From Frigidibacter sp. (lineage in GTDB: Bacteria; Pseudomonadota; Alphaproteobacteria; Rhodobacterales; Rhodobacteraceae): a DNA stretch of 64,000 nt. The stretch is from NCBI RefSeq assembly GCF_030695035.1, contig NZ_JAUYTT010000012.1, forward strand, positions 455,269 to 519,268, given 5' to 3'. Shown here one piece after another: positions 30,127 through 38,054 of the stretch; position 1 is the first letter of the stretch; each line of letters starts with the position of its first letter. The position numbers and the translations under genes were made by a program. The notes beneath the pieces are model-generated. The model was not told the origin of the DNA. It saw only the letters and a program-made list of their open reading frames with translations, and did not search any database.

Positions 30127-30786
30127 ATGCTGGAATTTGAGAACGTGAGCAAGTCCTTCTGGACGGGCAAGCAGCGCAAGGTGATCCTTGACCGCGCCAC
30201 GTTCCGCGTTGAACTCGGCAACTCGCTGGGAATCCTCGCCCCCAACGGCACCGGCAAGACCACGATCATCAACATGATGGCGGGGCTTGAGAAGCCCGAC
30301 GAGGGCAAGATCACCCGCACCAGCCGCGTGTCCTTCCCGCTGGGGTTCATGGGCGGCGTCGTCAACAAGCACACCGCGACCGAGAATTGCCGATATATCG
30401 CCCGCCTCTACGGCCTCGACCCCGATTATGTCGAGGCGTTCAGCCGCTGGCTCTGCGGGATCGACGAATATTTCGACATGCCGGTGGGCACCTTCAGTTC
30501 CGGGATGCGGGCGCGCTTCAGCTTTTCGCTGTTGCTGGCGCTGGAGTTTGACATCTATCTGATCGACGAGGGGATGCCCGCCACCACGGATGCCGAGTTC
30601 AACCGCAAGGCCGGCACAATCCTGCGCGACCGCCTGCAAAGCGCCACGGTGATCGTGGTGTCACACCAGGCGCAGACGCTTGAGAAATTCTGCCGTTCCG
30701 CAGCCGTGCTGCGCGACGGCCAATTGCATATGTTCGAGACCTTGGAAGAGGCAAAACAGCTTTATGATTACTCCTACCAAGGCTAA
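30127..30786 (+). CDS. kpsT: Capsular polysaccharide ABC exporter, ATP-binding protein (KpsT type)
   Basis: The 219 residues have Walker A APNGTGKTTI, the shortened signature FSSGMRARFSFSLLLAL typical of KpsT/Wzt-type exporters, Walker B YLIDEGMP (Gly in place of Pro after Glu) and switch His in VVSHQAQTL. It should energise capsule polysaccharide export. The start is chosen at 30127 (MLEFENVSKSF). It overlaps the next gene by 23 bases. The usual partner permease gene kpsM is not in the window. Confidence 0.88.
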   Translation: MLEFENVSKSFWTGKQRKVILDRATFRVELGNSLGILAPNGTGKTTIINMMAGLEKPDEGKITRTSRVSFPLGFMGGVVNKHTATENCRYIARLYGLDPDYVEAFSRWLCGIDEYFDMPVGTFSSGMRARFSFSLLLALEFDIYLIDEGMPATTDAEFNRKAGTILRDRLQSATVIVVSHQAQTLEKFCRSAAVLRDGQLHMFETLEEAKQLYDYSYQG

Positions 30787-32464
30787 GAAATTCCGCATCC
30801 GCCGGGCCACGCCCCCTCAGCCCGCCCCGCCCGCCGCGGCGGAGCCGGCCCCGATGCCCGCCACCGAAGCGCCGGCTGCACCCGAGCCGCAGCGCCCGCC
30901 GCGCAGCACGCCGGTGCTGGCCCCGATGCCGCGCCAGCACCCGGGCGAGGCACCGATGCTGATGGTGCCCGACACCGCGCAAGATGATGGCTTCGGCCCC
31001 GACCGCTATCCCACCGCCGCGCCCGATACCGTGCTTGGCCCGTCCGAACGCACACCCGAGGAAGAGATCGCCGCGATCCGCGCCGAGGGGCTGACCGGCC
31101 GCCAGTTGCGCATGGCCCGCCGCGTCGCGCAGCGCCACGGCATCGAGGTGACCTCGGATTTCGAGGCGGTGCGCATCTTGCGTCGCCGCGGCATCGACCC
31201 GTTCCAGCGGTCCAACATGCTCGACCTCGTGGTGTCGGAAGCGCAGGAGAGCAAGGTCCAACTGCCGCAGACCACGCGCCAGACGCCGCAACTGCCCGCC
31301 TCGCAGCAGCTGACGCCCGAACGGCGCGCCTCCGAAATCCTCAAGGTCCAGCGCGGCATCGCCAAGCGCCGCCGCCGCAAGCTGGCCCTGCTGATGACCC
31401 GGCTGGCCTTCTTCGTGATGCTGCCGACGCTGATCGCCGGCTGGTATTACTTTGCCATCGCGACGCCCCTTTTCGCCACCCGCTCGGAATTCGTGATCCA
31501 GCAGGCGGAAAGCGCCTCCAGCATCGGCTCGATGTTCTCGGGCACGCAATTCGCCACCAGCCAGGATTCGATCACCGTGCAGGGCTATATGCAATCGCGC
31601 GAGGCGATGCAGCGGCTGGACCGTGACCTTGGCTTCCGCGATCACTGGAGCCAGCCGGGCATCGACCCGCTGCAGCGCCTCGCCCCCGATGCCACCGAGG
31701 AAGCGGCCTACCGCACCTACAAGCGCAACGTGAAGATCGGCTATGACCCGACCGAGGGCATCATCAAGATGGAGGTGATCGCCGCCGATCCCGAAGTCTC
31801 CACCGCCTTCGCCGAGGCGCTGATCGGCTATGCCGAGGAACAGGTCGATCACCTGACCCAGCGCCTGCGTGAAGACCAGATGCAGGGCGCCCGCGAAAGC
31901 TATGCCGATGCCGAGGCCAAGGTGCTGCTGGCCCAGGCCCGGGTGCTGGAAATGCAGGAAAAGCTGGGCGTGCTGGACCCGATCAGCGAAAACGCCGTGG
32001 TCATGCAGCAGATCGGCACCTTCGAGGTGCAACTGGCGCAAAAGCGGCTGGAGCTGCAGCAGCTCAACGACAATGCCCAGCCCAACGCCGCCCGCGTGGC
32101 CGGGGCCGAGGGTGATATCGTCCGCCTGCAGAACATGATCGGCAGCCTGCGCGCGCAGTTGACCGAAAGCACCGGCGGCACCACATCCCTTGCCATGATC
32201 TCGGGCCAGATGCGCATTGCCGAGGCCGACCTGCAAACCCGCCAGCTGATGCTCAGCCAGGCCGCGCAGCAGATGGAGGTGGCGCGGATCGAGGCGAACA
32301 AGCAGGTGCGCTACCTCTCCACCGGCGTGAAGCCGCTGCCACCGGACGAGCCGACCTATCCGCGCGCCTTTGAGAACACCCTGGTGGCGATGCTGATCTT
32401 CGGCGGGCTCTACCTGATGCTGTCGCTGACCGCCTCGATCCTGCGGGAACAGGTTTCGGCCTAG
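30764..32464 (+). CDS. kpsE: Capsule export inner-membrane protein (KpsE-like) with long cytoplasmic extension
   Basis: The 566 residues start with about 200 cytoplasmic residues: a Pro/Ala-rich stretch (17-60) and a charged region (95-205) with REL-like pieces TGRQLRMARRVAQRHGIEV. The first membrane segment is at about 207-230, followed by ATRSEFVIQQAESASS and periplasmic coiled coils (EMQEKLGVLDPISENAVVMQ). The second membrane segment is near the C-terminus. Standard KpsE is about 380 residues, so the extension is extra. It should connect KpsT-driven export to the periplasm. Confidence 0.82.
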   Translation: MITPTKAKKFRIRRATPPQPAPPAAAEPAPMPATEAPAAPEPQRPPRSTPVLAPMPRQHPGEAPMLMVPDTAQDDGFGPDRYPTAAPDTVLGPSERTPEEEIAAIRAEGLTGRQLRMARRVAQRHGIEVTSDFEAVRILRRRGIDPFQRSNMLDLVVSEAQESKVQLPQTTRQTPQLPASQQLTPERRASEILKVQRGIAKRRRRKLALLMTRLAFFVMLPTLIAGWYYFAIATPLFATRSEFVIQQAESASSIGSMFSGTQFATSQDSITVQGYMQSREAMQRLDRDLGFRDHWSQPGIDPLQRLAPDATEEAAYRTYKRNVKIGYDPTEGIIKMEVIAADPEVSTAFAEALIGYAEEQVDHLTQRLREDQMQGARESYADAEAKVLLAQARVLEMQEKLGVLDPISENAVVMQQIGTFEVQLAQKRLELQQLNDNAQPNAARVAGAEGDIVRLQNMIGSLRAQLTESTGGTTSLAMISGQMRIAEADLQTRQLMLSQAAQQMEVARIEANKQVRYLSTGVKPLPPDEPTYPRAFENTLVAMLIFGGLYLMLSLTASILREQVSA

Positions 32465-32485
32465 ACCAGGCCCAAGGAGAAGACC

Positions 32486-33319
32486 ATGAAAGACGTGATG
32501 ATCGGCGGGCTGACCACCGGCAATGACCGCCCCCTGACCGTGATCGCCGGCCCCTGCCAGCTGGAAAGCGCGGACCATGCCCAGATGATCGCAGGCGCGA
32601 TGGCCGAGGCCTGCGCGGCGGTGGGCGCCCAGTTCATCTTCAAGGGCAGCTATGACAAGGCCAACCGCACCTCGCTGTCGGGCAAGCGCGGCCTTGGCAT
32701 CGCCGAGGGGCTGAAGGTGCTGGAGGGCGTGCGCGCCGCCTTCGGCTGCCCGGTGCTGACCGACATCCATGATGCGGATCAGGCGCGCGAGGCAGCGGCG
32801 GTGGTCGACGTGATCCAGATCCCGGCCTTCCTCTGCCGGCAGACCGACCTGCTGCTGGCTGCGGGCCAGACCGGCTGCGTCATCAACATCAAGAAGGGCC
32901 AGTTCCTGGCGCCCTGGGACATGGCCAACGTGGCCGACAAGGTCGCCTCCACCGGCAACCAGAAGATCCTGCTGACCGAGCGCGGCGTCAGCTTCGGCTA
33001 TAACGCGCTGGTCGCCGACATGCGCAGCCTGCCGATCATGGCCAAGACCGGCTACCCGGTCATCATGGACGCCACCCATTCCGTGCAGCAGCCCGGCGGC
33101 CAGGGCGGCTCGACCGGCGGCCAGCGCGAGTTCGCCCCGGCCATGGCCCGCGCCGCCGTCAGCCTCGGCATCGCCGGCGTGTTCATCGAGACGCATGAGG
33201 CGCCCGACACCGCGCCCTCCGACGGGCCGAACATGGTGCCGCTGGACGAGATGGCAGGGCTGCTGCGGGTGCTGATGGCGCTGGACGCGGTGGCGAAGGC
33301 GGATCCGGTCAGGGTGTGA
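32486..33319 (+). CDS. kdsA: 3-deoxy-8-phosphooctulonate synthase (KDO 8-P synthase)
   Basis: The 277 residues include VIAGPCQLES, FKGSYDKANRTS, GLKVLEGVRAAFGCPVLTD, INIKKGQFLAPWDMANVADK and MDATHSVQQPGGQGGSTGG. It condenses PEP with arabinose 5-phosphate to make KDO 8-phosphate. It follows kpsE by 21 bases with AAGGAG as ribosome site. Group 2 capsules are anchored through KDO, so the three genes fit together. Confidence 0.95.
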   Translation: MKDVMIGGLTTGNDRPLTVIAGPCQLESADHAQMIAGAMAEACAAVGAQFIFKGSYDKANRTSLSGKRGLGIAEGLKVLEGVRAAFGCPVLTDIHDADQAREAAAVVDVIQIPAFLCRQTDLLLAAGQTGCVINIKKGQFLAPWDMANVADKVASTGNQKILLTERGVSFGYNALVADMRSLPIMAKTGYPVIMDATHSVQQPGGQGGSTGGQREFAPAMARAAVSLGIAGVFIETHEAPDTAPSDGPNMVPLDEMAGLLRVLMALDAVAKADPVRV

Positions 33320-33637
33320 GGGGGGGCGGGGAGGCCTTGGCGGACTTCGGGCAAGCCTCCTCGACTTCGAACCACTCACATCGGGCGGGAATAGGCGAGG
33401 CACTGCCTCGCCCCCGCCCGTGCGCGACGAAAGCACCCGGTGCCATCGGCACCCCAAGACCGAGTGAGGCCAGCGCCCGACCTGGCGGGCGAGAAGCGCC
33501 CGCCAAGGGCGGGGCGGGCGCTGGCCGGGCCCTTTGGGGGCCCGTCCGGTGCAAGATGAAACGGCAGTGAGTGGCGAAGGCGATGGCCTTCGCCAAGGAT
33601 GGCGAGGTGAGTGGGGTCGCGCCAATCTGGCGCGGGA
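33320..33637. other. Gene-free stretch holding repeat R3 copy A
   Basis: The 318 bases between kdsA and the HNH gene hold repeat R3 (33381-33607) and, right after the HNH stop on the minus strand, a short hairpin CGCGCCA-ATC-TGGCGCG (33618-33634). No credible gene is seen. Confidence 0.65.
33381..33607 (+). repeat. Dispersed hairpin-rich repeat R3, copy A
   Basis: The segment matches the minus strand of 38205-38400 over most of its length. Landmarks shared by both are GCACTGC.TCGCCCCCG, GGCCAGCGCCCG...GGGCGCTGGCC, CGGGCCCTTTGGGGGCCCGTC and GTGGCGAAGGCGATGGCC. This copy has an extra inner hairpin GGCGGGCG-AGAAG-CGCCCGCC. Confidence 0.7.
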
Positions 33638-34684
33638 TCAACCCAGGATGTCACGTTCGTACAGCCGCAAGGCCTCCTCGAATCGTTCATTAAATCTGTC
33701 GGGAAGACTGAAAGGGAATGTCCACTGGATGATCAGCGGCTCTTCAGCCGTTCCTCCATGATCCGTCGGAATCATTGCCACCACCTCATCGAGTTTATCC
33801 GGAAACTCGGCCAAATTCGCCGCATTGGGTCCCACCACATTCATTAGAAGCGTTCGTATGGCCTCACCCTCATTGGGAACGTGCGCAAAGTGCAGGGACT
33901 CCTCGCAATCAATGATGGCAGTCAGGGCGCCATGAATCAGAATGCAGACGTCGTGCATCTCTTCGACATCACCCGGCTCACCTGGTTCTCCCCAACTTGC
34001 TGTCAGCCGGCCGATGAGGCTTGCAAGCAGCCCAACAAGGTTCGACATGACGCGCGAGCGCTCCACAACCCAGCTGAGGAACTGGTCACTTTGAACACGA
34101 GGCTGCGGACTGTAATAGTGACCGGCCTGAAGGTTCTTGAGGCGCTTGAACTGAGGCTTGTTCAGGTGCCTCATCAGCTCCGCGACGAAGCGCCATTCCC
34201 AGCCGGGAGGTTTGTCGATCACGATGCGTTGAATGATGGGCGGGTACCCTGAAAGGAAATCGAAGGGAGCCATCTCGGTCTCGTATCGAATGCGATCTCC
34301 TCGCGTCCCCAGCTCACGCGCCGCGCGCTCCTCATGCTCTTTCCGCCAAGCGAAAAGCAGTTCGGCAGGGTACGCCGCCGCATCCCGATCAATCTCTCCA
34401 TGACAGTTTCGACAGAGCCAGATGCCATTCGTGATCGCCGCACGGGTCACGTCTGACATAGCCGCATCGTAGCGCGCTGCCCCAAGCTTAGCGCCCATGA
34501 TGTGCGCGGCCTCGCCAATCATCGTCGCTTTCTCGGGATCGCTGTTCGGCCCAACGGTATGAACTGCGCAATCAGGATTGGAGCACTGGAAGCGCGCTCG
34601 TCTGGCAAGGGTATCGATGGTTGGTTTGGAGAAGTCTGGAGCCGCCATGGTCCAAGCATAGACAGCCGCATTCGCCAAAGCCAT
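33638..34684 (-). CDS. HNH endonuclease domain protein, fused in frame to the shifted parE
   Basis: From the ATG at 34684 the protein has 348 residues. The HNH zinc-finger domain has Cys34 and Cys39 (CSNPDC), His61 (GEAAH), Asn86 (NGIWLC), Cys91, Cys94 and His95 (CRNCH). About 220 C-terminal residues (PPGWEWRFVAELMRHLN, SRVMSNLVGLLASLIGRL) match no family I recognise. Neither possible ATG (34684, 34648) has a ribosome site, and the frame continues upstream into parE, so translation may depend on that gene. GC is visibly lower than in neighbours, suggesting transfer. A defence nuclease role is a guess. Confidence 0.72.
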   Translation of the reverse strand: MALANAAVYAWTMAAPDFSKPTIDTLARRARFQCSNPDCAVHTVGPNSDPEKATMIGEAAHIMGAKLGAARYDAAMSDVTRAAITNGIWLCRNCHGEIDRDAAAYPAELLFAWRKEHEERAARELGTRGDRIRYETEMAPFDFLSGYPPIIQRIVIDKPPGWEWRFVAELMRHLNKPQFKRLKNLQAGHYYSPQPRVQSDQFLSWVVERSRVMSNLVGLLASLIGRLTASWGEPGEPGDVEEMHDVCILIHGALTAIIDCEESLHFAHVPNEGEAIRTLLMNVVGPNAANLAEFPDKLDEVVAMIPTDHGGTAEEPLIIQWTFPFSLPDRFNERFEEALRLYERDILG

Positions 34685-34704
34685 ATCGTATAGAATGCCA
34701 GCCC

Positions 34705-34993
34705 CTACAGATGCCGCTCCACATCCATCCGGCTGTGCAGCACGCGGATGACATCCAGCCGGCCCCCCCCGATCCCGGTAATAGATTACATGCGATCCGG
34801 TCCGGTACTTCAGGTATCCGGGCCGCAGGTCAACCGCCTGCCCCCGCGCCCGCTCGCCCGCGAGGGCAAGGCAGGCATCGCGGATCTCATCGGTGTAGCG
34901 GTCGGCCTGATCCGGCCCCCACCTGTCCGCGCTGTAATCCCAGATCCCCTCGATATCGGCCTGCGCCGCGGGCGAGAAGCCAAGGGCCTTCAT
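34705..34993 (-). pseudogene. parE: ParE-type toxin with a +1 frameshift in a G8 tract
   Basis: The N-terminal 76 residues match ParE/RelE toxins: LGFSPAAQADIEGIWDYSADR, ADRYTDEIRDACLAL and YLKYRTGSHVIYYR. At 34763-34770 a run of eight G (minus strand) moves the frame. With seven G the gene would read on as RLDVIRVLHSRMDVERHL and stop at 34705-34707, the standard ParE end. With eight G it reads into the HNH gene as one 452-codon frame. The ATG at 34993 overlaps the parD stop. This is a decayed toxin, a slippage switch or a sequencing error. Confidence 0.75.
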
Positions 34994-35238
34994 CACTCGG
35001 CATGGCCCGCCCGCTTCCGGGCCTTGAACGCCTCGAAGTCAAACTCACCCGGCTCGCCCGACTCCTCCCCGGCCAACAGCGCCTCCTGCAGAGCCTTCAC
35101 CCGCGCCTCGTGCTCTTCCAGCAGCCGCAGCCCCGCCCGGACCACATCACTGGTGGACCCGTAGCGCCCGGCCTTCACCTGCTCGGTGATGAAGCTGGCA
35201 AAGTGATCGCCAATTGTCACGGATGTGTTGCGGGGCAT
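34993..35238 (-). CDS. parD: ParD-type antitoxin (ribbon-helix-helix)
   Basis: The 81 residues begin with the RHH strand and helices NTSVTIGDHFASFITEQVKAG and GSTSDVVRAGLRLLEEHE, typical of type II ParD/CC2985 antitoxins. The acidic C-terminal third (EESGEPGEFDFEAFKARK) would wrap the toxin. It overlaps parE by a base or more and should repress its own promoter, where AT-rich inverted repeats lie. Confidence 0.88.
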   Translation of the reverse strand: MPRNTSVTIGDHFASFITEQVKAGRYGSTSDVVRAGLRLLEEHEARVKALQEALLAGEESGEPGEFDFEAFKARKRAGHAE

Positions 35239-35272
35239 GTGGGTTGCCTCTGGGGTTGCTGGGTGGGGGAAG

Positions 35273-35289
35273 GATATACCAAAAAGTAT
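35273..35289 (-). promoter_or_regulatory. parD promoter and candidate operator
   Basis: On the minus strand AATACTTTTTGGTATATC holds an inverted repeat ATAC/GTAT and a -10-like TATATC (35273-35278), 35 bases upstream of the parD start. This is the expected place for ParD autoregulation. Confidence 0.4.
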
Positions 35290-35357
35290 TGCCGGGAAAC
35301 TGTCTCAAACCGCACCCCAGCGGCCAGACCCCCACCAATTCCCGACAATTCCCCTAT

Positions 35358-35376
35358 GCATATGAAATACATATGC
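35358..35376. promoter_or_regulatory. Perfect 7-5-7 inverted repeat GCATATG-AAATA-CATATGC
   Basis: A perfect palindrome in an AT-rich patch between parD and the flavoprotein gene. It is 120 bases upstream of parD and 50 bases downstream of the stop of the flavoprotein gene. It looks like a repressor site or a small cruciform. The cognate protein is unknown. Confidence 0.4.
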
Positions 35377-35426
35377 CTTCTGCATGGTTTCCACATAGGG
35401 CTTTTCAACGGAATCAAAGCCTTACC

Positions 35427-36611
35427 TCACGCCACCTGCCCCGCCGCCCAGCCCGAGGACCAGGCCCACTGGAAGTTGTACCCGCCCAGCCAGCCGGTCA
35501 CGTCCACCACCTCGCCGACGAAATAGAGCCCCGGCACCGCCTTCGCCTCCATCGTCCGGGCGTCGAGCGCATCCGTATCCACCCCGCCCAGCGTCACCTC
35601 GGCGGTGCGGTAACCCTCCGTCCCCACCGGCCGCAGCACCCAGCCGTGGATGCCAGAGGCCAGCCGCTCCAGCACCGGATTTCCCTGATCCGCCAAGCGG
35701 TTGGCGCCGTCCAGCCCCGCCTCTGCCAGCGCCAGCGCCGCCACCTTCTCGGGCAGCAACCGCGCCAGCGCGCTCTGCAGCGCCACCCGCCCCGCCGCGC
35801 CCCGCGCCGCCTTCAGCGCCGCCGCCACATCCTGCCCCCGCGCCAGATCGACCGTGATCGGCAGCCCCTCGCGCCAGTAGCTGGACACCTGCAGCACCGC
35901 CGGCCCCGACAACCCGCGATGCGTGAACAGCAAGGCCTCGTCAAACCCGGTCTTCCCCGAGCTCACCCGCGCGCTCACCGACACCCCCGCCAAAGGCCTC
36001 AGCCGCTCCAGCTCCTGCTCCGCAAACGTCAATGGAACAAGGCCCGGACGCGTTTCCAGCACCGGCAAACCGAACTGTTCCGCGACCTTGTAACCCAGCC
36101 CAGAGGCCCCGATTTTCGGGATCGACTTGCCCCCCGTCGCCACGATCAGGCTGGCCCCGGCAAAGGCCCCGCGCGAGGTCTCAACCGTGAACCGCCCCCC
36201 CTCACGCCGCACCGCGCCGATCTCCGCCCCCGTCACCAGTTTCGCGCCCGCACGGTCCGCGCCGGTCAGCAGCATGTCCACGATCTGCGTGGCCTTGCCG
36301 TCGCAGAACAGCTGGCCAAGGGTCTTCTCGTGCCAGGCAATCCCGGCGGCATCGACCCGCGCGATGAAATCCTGCGGCGTAAACCGCCGCAAAGCCGACA
36401 GTGCAAACCGCGGATTTTTCGACAAAAACCGCTCCGGCGCCGTCGACAGGTTGGTGAAATTGCAGCGCCCGCCGCCGGAAATCCGGATCTTCTCGCCCGG
36501 CCGCACGGCATGGTCGAGCACGATCACCCGCCGCCCGCGCCGCCCGGCCTCGGCCGCGGCAAACAGGCCAGCCGCGCCGGCACCAAGGATCAGGACGTCT
36601 GCAGTTTCCAT
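35427..36611 (-). CDS. HI0933/YhiN family NAD(P)/FAD-dependent oxidoreductase
   Basis: The 394 residues have the N-terminal FAD motif VLILGAGAAGLFAAAEAGRRG, the family signature ISGGGRCNFTN, VATGGKSIPKIGASGLGY in the middle, and a C-terminal FAD-closing motif ALDARTMEAKAVPGLYFVGE followed by DVTGWLGGYNFQWAWSSG. The physiological substrate of this flavoprotein family is unknown. It stands alone upstream of tRNA-Gln. Confidence 0.9.
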   Translation of the reverse strand: METADVLILGAGAAGLFAAAEAGRRGRRVIVLDHAVRPGEKIRISGGGRCNFTNLSTAPERFLSKNPRFALSALRRFTPQDFIARVDAAGIAWHEKTLGQLFCDGKATQIVDMLLTGADRAGAKLVTGAEIGAVRREGGRFTVETSRGAFAGASLIVATGGKSIPKIGASGLGYKVAEQFGLPVLETRPGLVPLTFAEQELERLRPLAGVSVSARVSSGKTGFDEALLFTHRGLSGPAVLQVSSYWREGLPITVDLARGQDVAAALKAARGAAGRVALQSALARLLPEKVAALALAEAGLDGANRLADQGNPVLERLASGIHGWVLRPVGTEGYRTAEVTLGGVDTDALDARTMEAKAVPGLYFVGEVVDVTGWLGGYNFQWAWSSGWAAGQVA

Positions 36612-36732
36612 CCCCTGCCCTTAGCCCCAGCCAGCGCGCGGCGCAACGAGGACGGAGTTTGCATGGTCATCCCCCGCCCGCCGATTTTTGGGCTTGCGGC
36701 CCCCCGGCGGCTTGAGTAAACAGCGCGCCAGT

Positions 36733-36807
36733 TGGGGCGTCGCCAAGTGGTAAGGCATCGGTTTTTGGTACCGACATACCCAGGTTCGAATCCTGGCGCC
36801 CCAGCCA
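36733..36807 (+). tRNA. tRNA-Gln (anticodon TTG)
   Basis: The acceptor arms TGGGGCG (36733-36739) and CGCCCCA (36797-36803) pair. The anticodon arm is TCGGT-TTTTGGT-ACCGA with TTG at positions 34-36. The T arm reads CAGG-TTCGAAT-CCTG. The CCA end is encoded (36805-36807). The fold is complete, reading CAA Gln codons. Confidence 0.95.
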
Positions 36808-36830
36808 ACTTCCTAGTGTGAGCGCACGTG

Positions 36831-36856
36831 AAAAGGGCGGACCTTGCGGCCCGCCC
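36831..36856 (-). terminator. Intrinsic terminator of the 28-residue peptide gene
   Basis: On the minus strand GGGCGGGCC-GCAA-GGTCCGCCC folds into a 9-bp stem with a GNRA tetraloop and is followed by TTTT. It starts 7 bases after the stop of the small gene. Confidence 0.75.
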
Positions 36857-36862
36857 ATTCGG

Positions 36863-36949
36863 TTAGAAGATCAGCATCAGCAGGCCGACCACGACCGCCA
36901 GCCCTATCAGGAAAATGATACCGATGGTGCCACCGATGAATTTCAGCAT
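36863..36949 (-). CDS. 28-residue single-span membrane peptide
   Basis: The frame reads MLKFIGGTIGIIFLIGLA and continues with a second hydrophobic stretch rich in Val, Leu and Met, ending in IF. AAGGAG lies 7 bases before the ATG, and a strong terminator follows, so it is very probably expressed. It has one charged residue (Lys3) and should be a single membrane span. I do not recognise a family. It lies between the AI-2E permease gene (same strand, about 90 bases upstream) and tRNA-Gln. Confidence 0.65.
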   Translation of the reverse strand: MLKFIGGTIGIIFLIGLAVVVGLLMLIF

Positions 36950-37040
36950 GGTCGTCTCCTTGCTTTAGGGGTCAGGCCCGCAGGCCCGTTCTGCGGACCC
37001 AACCCCTGCCCGCGCCCGATGTTCCGGCAAAATGCAGGTG

Positions 37041-38054
37041 TCAGGCCCGCTCCTGCTCCAGATAGTCATCGACATAGAGCGCGCCGATCAGCGTCATCCC
37101 GACAGCTGCCAGGGGCGTCGCCATTGCCAGCCCGAGGATGCCGAATAGCACCCCCAGCAGCAGCTGCGAGGTGATGATCACCGCCGGGGGCAGCGAGACT
37201 TTTTCCTGCTGGATCAGCGGGGTAAGGATGTAGCTCTCCAGCGCCTGCACCGCGACATAGACCCCAAGCACCATCAGCACGGTGCTCTGCCCCTCGGGGA
37301 AGGCCAGCAAGATCCCGGGCACCGCGGCCAGCACCGGGCCGATATTGGGGATGAAGGCCAGCAGCCCGGCGATCAGGCCAAGGATGAAGGCCAGCGGGAT
37401 ACCGATCAGCCACAGCCCCAGCCCGGTCAGCACGCCCACCGCCGTCATCGCCATCAGCTGCGCCGTCAGCCAGCTGCGCAGGGTGTTCCCGGCCTTGTCC
37501 ATCACCTCATCCGCCCGGGGCCGCAGCGAGGGCGCCAGCAGCGCCAGGACGCCGGACCGGTAGAGCCCGGGGTTCAGCGCGCCATAGATGCCGATGAAAA
37601 GCATGATGACGAAATTGCCAAGCGCACCGAAGGTGCCGGTCACGGCCGAGGCGGCAGCAAGGCCGCTCTCGCTCGACATCAGGCTGGAGGGGTCGATAGC
37701 ATCCGTCACACGCTTGCCCCAGCTGTATTGCTCCACCCGGTCGCGAAGGCTCTGAAAGGCGGCGGGGATCTCCTTGGTCAGCTGGTCGAACTGCTCGGCC
37801 ATGGCGGGGGCGAAGCCCAGCATCGCGGCGGCGAGGGCGATCACGATCAGCAGGATGAAGAGGCCGATGCCCAAGGGTCGCGGCATCCCGGTCTTGCGGG
37901 CGATCCAACCACCGCCGCCGCCGAAGAACACCGCGAACAGGATGCCGGCGAAGACGACCAGCAGCACATCGGGCGCGACGAGGAGCAGGAGGATCAGCGC
38001 GGCCGCGAGAACGACGAGCGAGATGGTGCGGCGGGTGGGGGTTCTGTCTTGCAT
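37041..38054 (-). CDS. AI-2E family transporter (PF01594)
   Basis: The 337 residues have about eight membrane segments, with the family motifs FAVFFGGGGGWIARK, FALGNFV-like FGALGNFVIMLFIGIYGALN and FIPNIGPVLAAVPGILLAF, and the C-terminal VIITSQLLLGVLFGILGL. Members transport diverse substrates (AI-2 export, Na+/H+ exchange); no substrate can be inferred here. The start is ATG at 38054. Confidence 0.88.
   Translation of the reverse strand: MQDRTPTRRTISLVVLAAALILLLLVAPDVLLVVFAGILFAVFFGGGGGWIARKTGMPRPLGIGLFILLIVIALAAAMLGFAPAMAEQFDQLTKEIPAAFQSLRDRVEQYSWGKRVTDAIDPSSLMSSESGLAAASAVTGTFGALGNFVIMLFIGIYGALNPGLYRSGVLALLAPSLRPRADEVMDKAGNTLRSWLTAQLMAMTAVGVLTGLGLWLIGIPLAFILGLIAGLLAFIPNIGPVLAAVPGILLAFPEGQSTVLMVLGVYVAVQALESYILTPLIQQEKVSLPPAVIITSQLLLGVLFGILGLAMATPLAAVGMTLIGALYVDDYLEQERA

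Noticed and set aside
33309..33690. Several 75-110 codon frames within repeat R3 (and the matching ones at 38069-38574)
   Set aside because: The translations correspond to the DNA repeat, are disrupted differently in the two copies and lack start signals.
33638..34996. The 452-codon ParE-HNH frame taken as one ordinary fused gene
   Set aside because: The ParE end is recovered exactly by removing one G from a G8 tract, so a frameshift is the simpler explanation. The fusion is kept only as a finding.
36733..36807. tRNA-Gln as an integration site of the accessory segment
   Set aside because: No direct repeat of the tRNA 3' end and no integrase gene were found in the window.
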